A DNA stretch of 25,710 nucleotides from Hypholoma sublateritium FD-334 SS-4. Lineage: Eukaryota > Basidiomycota > Agaricomycetes > Agaricales > Strophariaceae. The stretch lies in NCBI GenBank assembly GCA_000827495.1, contig KN817602.1, forward strand, positions 149,444-175,153, written 5' to 3'. Below, piece by piece: positions 1-8,261 of the stretch; the first letter of the stretch is position 1; every line of letters starts with the position of its first letter. Position numbers and translations under genes: made by a program. The notes beneath the pieces were generated by a model that ran no database searches, had not been told where the DNA came from, and worked only from the letters and a program-made list of their open reading frames with translations.

Positions 1-356
1 TGCACTGAACAAATTCTGACCCTCCATTTGGCTAATTCCAATTTCTAGTTGGTATGTTATTTCATTTTCTGTTCACTGAACAAATTCTGACCAGCTATTT
101 GGCTAATTTTAATTTCTAGCCTGTATGTTATTTCAATTTCTGTGCACTGAACAAATTCTGACCAGCCATTTGGTTAATTTTCATCTCTAGCATGTATGTT
201 ATTTCAATTTATGTGCACTGAACACATTTTGACCCACCATTTGGCTAATTTTAATTTTTAGCATGTATATTATTTCAATTTCTGTGCACTGAACCAAATT
301 TTGACCAGCCATTTGGTTAATTCCAATTTCTAGAGTGTATGTCATCTTTCTCTCCA
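1..356. repeat. 71-bp tandem repeat, about five copies
   Basis: The anchor word CACTGAAC (or a close variant) recurs at positions 3, 74, 145, 216 and 287, an exact 71-base period. Each unit continues with a word like AAATTCTGACCAGCCATTTG, then an AT-rich stretch containing TAATTTCTAGC and TATGTTATTTCAATTTCTG. A degraded sixth start is visible near 363. The array is cut by the left edge of the window, so its real length is unknown. There is no coding potential; it is a minisatellite or the subterminal array of an element lying to the left. Confidence 0.9.
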
Positions 357-994
357 TATACTTATTGAACAGATTTTGGCAACCTGCAATTTTACCAGGT
401 CAGCTGTTCAATTATAATTTAATTTACTTTTGTATTTTTGCTGATTGTTTTGCAAAATTGCTCCTTGACAGTCCCTCCATGCAAAGCTTCTGGGTCCTCC
501 AGATCAATAAATTGTCAACAAGGCGTACTTTGAAATTTCCTCTATGGTGAACTGTGATTCATTCCATTCAGTACATTTTCTTTTCTTACTTATTCTGTAG
601 GCTTCAATTCACAGTTATATTTGTATTGCTTCTCCAAGTGCTTTAAGGAATATATCTGCTTGCAGTCTCCCCTCTCAGCGCATGCTCTATGCACTCCAAC
701 AGACCAGGAAAGTTTAAGAAAGTTGCACATTAGCCAGGAGCGGCCCATGGCACAGTTGGCACTGCTATGTGAGCAGTGCGCAAACAGTGCAGCAAATTTG
801 ACCATGCCATTGGAAGAGGATGTAGACCAGCGCCTCAATGCAGGTGCATACAGTGGCAGGCCAGCAGCGCGGTAGCATCGCGCATGGCAGTGTTCAACTG
901 GCTAGTACAAACACAGGTGCGCTGCGGAATACTTGCCACCATTCAGTATGTACAACAGAACTGCTTGCTTGCTTCACACACCAGTGGGTGGCAT
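357..994. other. No recognisable gene; relic spacer
   Basis: AT-rich to about 600, then more GC-balanced. Open frames of up to 84 codons occur on both strands, but none shows a motif I recognise or splice sites that extend it. The stretch from 650 to 960 is compositionally unlike the AT-rich DNA on both sides and could be an old gene or element fragment. I cannot identify it. Confidence 0.5.
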
Positions 995-1250
995 CTTTAA
1001 TCATTAAACTATGGATACAGCTACAAGGTCATCTCAAAACTGCCACAGGTCCAGCTGGGAATGAAGTAAGGTTTATTTCATTATAGCTGGATTTCATGAG
1101 TGTTTTATATTTTATCTTTCATATGGTCCCAGGATTTATTGAAGTTATGAAATAGGTTTCATTAATCTTGAGTTTCATTATATAGCAGGCATTTTATTGA
1201 ATATAGCTTTTGTCATTTAGTAGTAGGGATTTCATTAACAATGGAATCTA
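995..1250. repeat. Outer inverted-repeat arm, left
   Basis: This segment pairs as an inverted repeat with roughly 5790-6076. Matching words, read on this strand, include CTTTAATCATTAAACTATGG, CATCTCAAAACTGCCACAGG, TTTATTTCATTATAGCTGGA, CATATGGTCCCAGG and TTATATAGCAGGCATT. The arms differ by many substitutions, and the right arm has an insertion of about 55 bp flanked by a repeated CTTGAGTTTCATTA. Beyond about 1250 the pairing fades, but short matches continue to the inner TIR at 1427. It is the older, outer layer of the nested palindrome. Confidence 0.85.
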
Positions 1251-1426
1251 CCTATATATGGCCATTTGTTTGGCTTTTGATTGCATCAATACACAATGTG
1301 TGACTTGTAATTGGCTTTTTTCACAGGCTGGAGCCTCAATTTTATAATTTTCTGGCTTCAAATTCGAACAAATATAAATTATGGTTGTTGGCCTGCACTT
1401 ATGCCTAAGCAAGCAAACCTTGAGCC

Positions 1427-1787
1427 TTTATTGCTATTTTCAATAAAGCTGGCAGTGGGATCAAAACACATCACGCGCGGCAATCTTCCAAGCCAATCTT
1501 CCGTCTGAACTATCTCGGGCAATATGAGGCCTATGGCCACGATTTTAGGTGCGTTGGAATCGCATTGAGTAGGAATAGTGAGCCCCCGAAAAAGAATTGC
1601 AAATATTAGACGTTTAAACACCTTAAGAGCATAGATAAAGCTGTGACATTGACTATGAACTTACAAGTGATTGAGACACTCTATTACACTAATTCTATGA
1701 GATATGTACTCTATGACACCTAGAACAGTGAGCCCCCAAGAAAAAATTAAGCATCTAGACGTTGTGGAGGCTCAATTTGTGTACGCG
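1427..1787. repeat. 361-bp terminal inverted repeat of Tc1-like element, left
   Basis: Its reverse complement is 5142-5502, the same length, with no indel visible. I see one mismatch (1454 versus 5475) and one N opposite it. Inside lie two related direct repeats starting AGTGAGCCCCC, at 1577 and 1727, exactly 150 bp apart. Each is followed by an A-rich tract and a TAGACGT-type word, and each is preceded by TA (1570-1571 and 1721-1722). This layout is the IR/DR arrangement known from some Tc1/mariner elements, in which the transposase binds two sites per end. Which TA marks the true element end is undecided. Confidence 0.9.
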
Positions 1788-1911
1788 GCATGTGTGGTGA
1801 CTACTGCACGACTCGGACGGTCACACGGTTGCGGACAGTCACCAACTTTTTATCTCAATCCTATATTCTATATTTATTTTATTGCAGCTCACTCTACAGC
1901 TTCTGTACTCC

Positions 1912-3695
1912 ATGGTGCGTGGGCAGACAAGGAAGAAGCCTCTTTGCACCCGGCCTGCTCCACCAACCACAAGCGGACGCCGCAAAAGCGCCAAATCTAT
2001 TGCTGTCAACGAATCAGATTTGGAAAACATCAATCCCACACGCCTTGCAGAGCCTGCGAAAGAGCGCCCAAAGCCTCGCCCGCAAAAGAAAGCTATTCTT
2101 GAGGAAGAAGCAGTGCGTGCTCTTGTGTCCCTGCAGAACCGTATTCCCACTGCCAGCCGAGCTTCTCTTGCCACTGTATGTCACACTCGCAGTTTGTCCC
2201 CTCCAGCAGGGCCACCTACCTCGGGAGACACAGAGGACGGCACTGTTTTTGATGATGAAGATATATATGGCACAGAAGACGAGGTGAACGAAGAAGAAAG
2301 GGCTGTATTTAGCGATGAAGAGAGTGATGGCGAAGAAGAGATTGATCAGTTGGACCGTTCGTCAGACGTTGGGGAGTCCGTTCATGGATCCTGTGAGTAG
2401 ATAACCCAGTTTCAAATAATAGCCAAGTATACTGAATGTTTGTGGTCGTATTGGTGGTGTATTCAGCACAGCCCAGCTCACCAACTCCCCTGAGGATGCC
2501 GTTCTTTGTTGTTCCCTTTGTTGTACCCTATCGCAAAGCCTCTCGAGATGTCGATGGAATCACATCGAAGACAACATTCCCCCGTGTGCTCCGCCTGATT
2601 TTGGAGAGGATGGAGGTTCCATTGACGTTGCTAGGTGGGATTGGATACGTACCATCCTACAAACCAAAATCATCGAAGCCTGTTCCCAAGCTCCTCGAAG
2701 ACGAACGCAGTTGGACCAAGCTCCTTGAGGATGTCCATGCATTCACTGTCACATGTAAAGGAAAGAATGGTAAAGGTGCAATCAAGCCATTTCACATCAC
2801 TATTGTCGACACTACTGCTTCAAGTTCTGAAGCAGATTCTAAGGCGGTCAGTTGACTGTTGAATCAACTCATCTGTATCAAGTTGCTGACTGTGTTCTTT
2901 CCCATTTAGAAAAAGAAAAAGGCTGGTACAGATGCGCCACCAGTACCAGCTTTGACTTTCAAGGAAACAGCCCATATCTCGGCGATGAAGACTCTCGAAA
3001 ACCGGCACATGTGTCAACAACATAAGAAACCATGTCTGATCCAACTTGACGGAGTACATTATCACCTCACGATGAACGATATCACAAAATGGGCCCATCT
3101 GATGGTAAGTTCACTACTTAGTATCATTCCGATTACATGCTAATACTGATTGTAGGCCGAAAATAAAGCTTTACTTGACACGCCACCCGCTGAGCTCAAT
3201 ATCACTGATTTCACTCCTCGCCAACATCTAGCCAAGAAAGCCGCAGAGTCGCAGTCTCAGTCCAGTGGTGCTGCATTTCCCGACTGGATGGAAAAGCTTG
3301 TTGGAATGATGGTCGTCGGAAATGTTGCAACTGCAAATCGGGTAGCATCATTGTCCATGAACTCTTCCCCTTTACCACTATCAGCCCCACTCACAGCTCC
3401 CGCCACTGCTTTGAAATGGCCCAGCTCACCTGTTGAATACCCGGAACTCAACACATGGCTAATTGCACTGGAGAATCACCCCGTTCGTCAGAAAAAGGCA
3501 CGTGGATTTAGCTGTTATGCGGAGAGTCTTGTCCAAAATGGTATCGACGATCTTGAAGACCTTCTTCGATTGACGTCTTCAGAAGTTATGTCCATTATTC
3601 CAAATATTAACATAGGAATCGCTAAACGTTTACTTGCATTTGCGGAGGAGGATGTTACAGATATCCAGGACCGTAAGCGCCTCCATTATTCTTGA
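1912..3695 (+). CDS. Companion protein of Tc1-like element: acidic N-terminus, Cys/His motif, SAM-like C-terminus
   Basis: I read four exons: 1912-2392, 2467-2846, 2910-3104 and 3156-3695. They join in frame to 531 aa, and the introns start GTGAG, GTCAG and GTAAG. The N-terminal 60 residues are basic and proline-rich. Residues about 100-160 are strongly acidic, with runs such as EEERAVFSDEESDGEEE. A conserved-looking middle part runs from MPFFVVPFVVPYRK to FHITIVDT. Near residue 310 there is a C-x3-H-x3-C motif followed by H-x-H-L and KWAHL, a pattern I associate with hypothetical proteins of Agaricomycetes. The last 90 residues (around YPELNTWLIALENH and LVQNGIDDLEDLL) look like a SAM helical bundle. 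The gene sits entirely between the two TIRs and converges on the transposase, with 125 bp between stop codons. The function is unknown; a DNA- or protein-binding accessory role in transposition is inference. Confidence 0.8.
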
Positions 3696-3820
3696 TAATT
3701 CTCGATACTATATTGCTATTGCCTTACTTACTATTCTCTACTCTCGCTAATTTTTGCTATTTCTATAATTTATCTATACCCACACTCGTTTACCAAAGCA
3801 CGTAGTACTCACATTTACTT
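3696..3820. terminator. Shared 3' region between convergent genes
   Basis: The companion gene stops at 3695 and the transposase stops at 3821 on the other strand. These 125 bp must hold both 3' ends. The stretch is AT-rich, with TTTATATATACC near 3821 and AATTTATC near 3765, which could act as polyadenylation signals for the two directions. This is inferred from the geometry; no sharp signal can be assigned. Confidence 0.4.
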
Positions 3821-5042
3821 TTATATATACCTACAGTGATGAAAATATCCTAAAGTGTGTCGATCGGTTATTGAAAAAGCAGCATCATATAGATGAAGGT
3901 ATACATAAGTATCATCTGCTTTCTGATCGACATCCTGTCGACCAAGCTCTCCATGGCGTCGAACATATGCTTTGATGGACGAGAATGCCAACTCAATAGG
4001 ATTGTAGTCGGGGGAATATGGTGGTAGAAACAAGACCCGCATTCCTCTGTGAAATATTTCAGATTGAGATCTAGAATAAAGCTCAACTCAAGTTACCGGT
4101 CATGTATCATTTCAAGGATCTCTGGCTTCTTGTGAATGCGAGCATTATCCATGATGATAACAGAGTTTGGAAGAGGGAATGGTTGCATATGGTCCAGTAG
4201 GTGGGATATGAATTCATGAAACCGGTGAGAGGTGAATGATCCTTCAACAACCTTTGCAACAAGCACTCCACTCAGGCTCAAGGCAGGCAACAATGAGTAT
4301 CTAATTTCAATCATGATCAGTGATCTGATATGCAATGACATAGAGAGGTAAAGAGTACCGTCGACCGCGAACAAAGAATGTATTTCTGACTGCACGGTGC
4401 CCTGATATAGCCCAAGCTTTTCCTCGAATAGATGTTTGACGGTCAAATGAGCTTTCATCAACGAAGACAAGCTGTTCAGGAGTATACTCATAACCACATT
4501 TTTCACGGTACAAGGCCCTCTTCATTTCATTTCGTTCAAGAGCATCTCGGGTTAGCTATAGTATAAATTCTGGTTAATGGATGACTCAGATATGAGGACA
4601 CCCAAATAACTAACCTTTTTCATTGTATAACCACTTCGCATCAATGCACGCCATACACTTGACTTTGAGACAGCAACTCCTTGACGTGTCTCAAGAAGTT
4701 CTTGCATTTCGTCGAGATATGCATCAGGCGCATGTCCGATTACACCTTGCAGAAACTGTCATAGGTGAGTCGGTGACAGTAATGTGCATGAAAGCCGGAG
4801 ACTGGGTAAGGCTTACTTACCCTTACATCTGGGTCTCGAAGGGATCTTGGCCTTCCTCGCAGTGTTTTTCTCCCTTTGGACCTGAGGACAGTCCCATATC
4901 GACGGTAATCTGATAGAAGTCGTTCAATTGTTCGCCTCTTACAGTCCGTGTAATGTATGATGGAGTCAATGTCAAGAAATTGAGCCATATAAAGAAGAAC
5001 AGCTCGGAGGTCATTAGAAAGGGCCTTCCCTCTGTGGTCCAT
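3821..5042 (-). CDS. Tc1/mariner-family transposase (DD34E, DDE_3 type), five exons
   Basis: Exons read 5042-4821, 4755-4615, 4555-4359, 4300-4097 and 4046-3821; together they give 329 aa in one frame, the usual Tc1 transposase size. The four introns are 50-65 bp with GT...AG ends. The N-terminal part holds helix-turn-helix material ([20 protein letters not shown]) followed by a basic GRPRSL segment. The catalytic core has D1 in [11 protein letters not shown]2 in [11 protein letters not shown] and the final E in YSPDYNPIE. There are 34 residues between D2 and E, matching DD34E. No stop or frameshift is visible, so it may be active. An in-frame ATG at 5225, inside the TIR, would add 61 residues; I prefer 5042 because the added part is TIR sequence and the HTH follows 5042 directly. 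It would cut and paste DNA bounded by the 361-bp TIRs at TA sites. Confidence 0.92.
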
Positions 5043-5141
5043 GATAGATGGATGCTGTGATTGAGAGGCAAGAGTGGTCGAGCACTCGAAAAGAGCTGAT
5101 GGGTCACGGGTGTGACTGTCGCCGCGCATGCCACTGCGCAG

Positions 5142-5502
5142 CGCGTACACAAATTGAGCCTCCACAACGTCTAGATGCTTAATTTTTTCTTGGGGGCTCA
5201 CTGTTCTAGGTGTCATAGAGTACATATCTCATAGAATTAGTGTAATAGAGTGTCTCAATCACTTGTAAGTTCATAGTCAATGTCACAGCTTTATCTATGC
5301 TCTTAAGGTGTTTAAACGTCTAATATTTGCAATTCTTTTTCGGGGGCTCACTATTCCTACTCAATGCGATTCCAACGCACCTAAAATCGTGGCCATAGGC
5401 CTCATATTGCCCGAGATAGTTCAGACGGAAGATTGGCTNGGAAGATTGCCGCGCGTGATGTGTTTTGATCCCACCGCCAGCTTTATTGAAAATAGCAATA
5501 AA
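5142..5502. repeat. 361-bp terminal inverted repeat of Tc1-like element, right
   Basis: Reverse complement of 1427-1787. The two GGGGGCTCACT words (complements of AGTGAGCCCCC) lie near 5192 and 5342, again 150 bp apart, each followed outward by TA (5207-5208 and 5358-5359). The transposase start codon lies 100 bp inside its inner edge. The N at 5439 falls in this arm. Confidence 0.9.
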
Positions 5503-5789
5503 TAACCATAAAATCCTTGGAAAAAGCCAGACCTGCTGCTTTCATAAAGTCTCAAGGGTGCTTCATTGACTGGACTTTAATTCATATTGCTATTAATAGC
5601 ACACAGGCAAAAAAAAGTAACTTATGAAAGTAATGAAATCACAGAGTTTATATATTTATTGAAATCCTATTACCAATGAAATGCCCTAAACTAATGAAAA
5701 TTACTGGGCTACTTCATTACAAGTTATAATTAAATTGGCATAAATATTGAAATAGCAGTATATATGAAGTATACCAAGAATATATGAAA
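5503..5789. other. AT-rich spacer with iterated AATGAAAT words
   Basis: This lies between the inner TIR and the clearly paired part of the outer arm. It contains repeated TAATGAAAT or ATTGAAAT words, for example near 5631, 5659, 5675 and 5690. Its counterpart on the left (1251-1426) is shorter and only weakly similar. No gene is visible. Confidence 0.6.
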
Positions 5790-6076
5790 TCCTATAGATT
5801 AATGAGAATAGTGATATTCAATGAAATGCCTGCTATATAATGAAACTCAAGGACATTTAATGAAATACCACATAATAATAAATAACCTGCTTTTAATGAA
5901 ACTCAAGATTAATGAAATCTATTTCATAACTTCAATAAAGCCTGGGACCATATGAAATATGAAATATAAAACTAATGAAATCCAGCTATAATGAAATAAA
6001 CCTTATTTCATTCCCAACTGGACCTGTGGCAGTTTTGAGATGATCTTGTGGCTGTATCCATAGTTTAATGATTAAA
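5790..6076. repeat. Outer inverted-repeat arm, right
   Basis: It pairs with 995-1250. The word AATGAAAT or a near variant recurs many times (for example near 5820, 5858, 5911, 5972 and 5989), so the arm is itself internally repetitive. The segment around 5838-5895 duplicates a TAATGAAACTCAAG unit that occurs once in the left arm. Just outside this arm is CACACCAGT (6083-6091), also found just outside the left arm (977-985) in the same orientation. Confidence 0.85.
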
Positions 6077-6780
6077 GTGCTGCACACCAGTCCTTCACAA
6101 GAAATGTGCAGCGCTGTAAGTATTAAGTTGCCGTGTTTCAATCATTGGGGAGTCCGCTGTGAAGACACCTGTGTGCAAAATGGTGGGTTTTGCTATGTAT
6201 TACGCCCACACGCTGTGTCTCCTCATACCTGGTCCTTGGTAGCCCATGCACGCTAATCAGTGATCGCTTCGAACACCTTCGATGGCGCTGGGCAGGATGG
6301 AAATACCCTGCGCTGAAGGGGGAAGTCCAGGGGGGTAAGTGGCAAGTATGGGCTCGGTGGCTCGTCTTACAAATGGTGCGAGGAAGGAGGTCCTGCAACC
6401 ATAGCTGCTGGATCCATGTATCAACCTAATGCAGTTGCCTGGCATGAGTGATATATTCATGCTGGGCAACTGCCCAAGGCCTTGGGCAGTTGCCCAAAGC
6501 AATATTTTATATTATAATAAATATACATAATAATTCTGAATACTTCAACTTGGGAAGCTCCCCACTTGGCATGTGCAGCTATAGTAATTGGTAGCCGGTA
6601 AGCTGCCTTGTGAATGTGCCGCAATGCCGCTTCAATAAACATGTGACTTGCACCTCAAGAAATTACATATATCATTCATTTGAAATTTACACCCAAAAAG
6701 ATAATAAATTGAAGAGAAAACACTTCAAAAAGTAAGTGGGAGGTCTGAACAGCATTTTACCCATGGGGATTTTGACCATA
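6077..6780. other. No recognisable gene; relic DNA with a palindrome
   Basis: Short overlapping open frames occur on both strands between 6068 and 6640, but none carries a recognisable motif. The part after 6500 is AT-rich. The only structured item I see is the palindrome at 6463-6496, listed separately. Confidence 0.5.
6463..6496. repeat. Perfect 34-bp palindrome without spacer
   Basis: TGGGCAACTGCCCAAGG is followed immediately by its exact reverse complement. A further GCAGTTGCC copy sits at 6431-6439, so the nine-base core occurs three times within 65 bp, in both orientations. It could form a cruciform or be a dimeric binding site; its role is unknown. Confidence 0.95.
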
Positions 6781-6823
6781 TCATCCCCTTCTATCAGCAA
6801 AATCCTCGATACCCCCAGCATGC

Positions 6824-7500
6824 TTAACAATCTCCACCATCCAGCTTGATTTTGTCATCCTCAGCATGCTCATCAAGCTTGATTTTATTGTCCTCAGCTT
6901 CCTCATCAAGCTCAATTTCGTTGTCCTTGGCATCCTCATCATTGTCTGCACTGTCTTCACCATTAGAAGCTGACTGGTTGGCAGTGGGGTTGAGCATGCC
7001 GCTCTCTTGCAGCATTTTTTCAACGCTGCCGAGGGGAGTTTTCCACGTCACCTGGAACGAAGATGCAAGCATTTGTTGCAGAGTGGCCTGCTCCACAGTG
7101 TATGCTCTGATTCCTTCCAACTCCACGTTGACATCCAGGCAGGCATCTTGTCTTGAATCCCATTCTCTTGCCTTCCACTCTAGGGTGGCCCGCACTCATC
7201 GCATTTCCTCAAGAAGCAGCGCAACCTCCTCCATTGCGTGCCGCACACGTGCTCTGCTTCTTGCCCATTCTGCTTGCAGCAAGTCATTGCCCTCATTGTC
7301 GTCAAGTGAAGTCAGTATGACCTGCCAAATCCACAAAATTTCTTTTTGAGTCTCGCCAGTTCCCCTTTTCCGCTTCTTCTTTTTTGAGGAATGTTTGCCA
7401 ACTTCAGCATTGTCGTTGAGGTCCGGATCAGTCGAGCTCTTCGTTGGGTATTTCTACCTCCTCAGGCACTGGCGGAGTGTGACTGTCCTCCCATATACCA
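6824..7500 (-). pseudogene. KDZ transposase remnant (C-terminal end)
   Basis: Reading the minus strand from about 7430 down to the stop at 6824, the frame gives TQKEILWIWQ, then LLQAEWARSRARVRHAMEEV, then LLLEEMR, an in-frame TGA, then ATLEWKAREWDSRQD, GIRAYTVEQATLQQ and an acidic tail. The order WIW, then EW-x-(K/R)-x-RAR, then EEMR-x-V, then EW-x-A-x-xW, then G-x-RAY matches what I know of the C-terminal part of KDZ (Kyakuja-Dileera-Zisupton) transposases. The TGA in place of a second Arg codon, and a frame change near 7435 joining VPEEVEIPNEELD, show that it is dead. The catalytic core is absent. The family call rests on recalled pattern only. Confidence 0.7.
6843..6941. repeat. 33-bp tandem repeat, three copies, in the KDZ remnant tail
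   Basis: Units start at 6843, 6876 and 6909, each beginning AGCT and ending CTCATCA. On the minus strand they encode an 11-residue acidic repeat of the form NKIKLDEHAED. Slippage-type expansion of an acidic tail is the likely origin. Confidence 0.85.
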
Positions 7501-8261
7501 TGATGAGCAGGCTCTTGCCTCTTCTTCCCGCTTGAGAACCCACAAACATCCTCGTTTTGAAGTTGTCGGTAAGTGTTTTCCCACTCTCCAGGACCCTCAA
7601 GGTTATACCTTGCCTGCCTAGCAGCTCAGTACATCTGCACAAAGTGTATTGCACACTTATGGACTCGATCAATGATAGATCGACACTGCGTACCACATCA
7701 GGAAGAAAAGACAATATTATGTAGTGTTATATAGCACCTGTATCCGCGGTAGGCTGGTAGTGTAGTCCCCGGATACATAGCACATATAGCAGTAGGCGGC
7801 GGTACTGTAGCCTGAGTAGAACAGTCACATGCTACTGTTGCCCTACATAGATCACAGGTAGTTCATCATAGGCGCCGATAGACCCATGTCTACAATGTCT
7901 ACCTTGGCCTGAGTAGCCTTGATAGGTCTCTAGAATAAATCCTTCGATATGTAATGAATCAGAATGCTCGTAAGCCCCATACATTTTGCACATGAATAAA
8001 ATAGTAGATAATAAATGATATTTCACAACCATTCACAGTGAGCAATGCATACGCGGAAGTACTATACTCAAGGTCACCCCTCCGACTCATCTGCCTCACT
8101 GTCTGTTTCACCCGTTCTCCCTTCCAGCTCATCCCGCGCACAATCCAAAGTACTTCCAACAAGATGTTGTGTAGCCGTAGATGCAGGTTTAACTCCTGCA
8201 TTGCGCCTTCATCAAACCGTTAGCTGATTGAACATTTTGAACTTATAGAGAAAGTAATGAC
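7501..8261. other. Gene-free stretch; possible left end of Plavaka element 1
   Basis: No supported gene. From about 7725 to 7920 it is rich in GTAGTGTAG, TACTGTAG and CTACTGT words, and CCTGAGTAG occurs twice (7811-7819 and 7908-7916). Such iterated short words are typical of subterminal regions of CACTA-like elements, and the position, just beyond the 3' end of the companion gene, fits the left end of Plavaka element 1. I could not define a terminus or target-site duplication. Confidence 0.4.

Noticed and set aside
621..875. 84-codon plus-strand frame in the relic spacer
   Set aside because: No recognisable motif, overlapping frames of similar length on both strands, and no splice-linked extension.
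1379..1621. 80-codon minus-strand frame mirrored at 5308-5505
   Set aside because: Also duplicated only because it lies in the TIR; no motif and no support as a gene.
1704..1790. The same 28-residue open frame starting MYSMTPRTVSPQ in both TIRs
   Set aside because: It is simply the same TIR sequence read from both ends. On the left it runs into unrelated frames, and on the right it only extends the transposase upstream of a better start.
8170..8215. tRNA-like T-arm (GCAGG, seven-base loop, CCTGC)
   Set aside because: The loop lacks the usual TTC start and no matching acceptor, D-arm or anticodon arm could be placed upstream.
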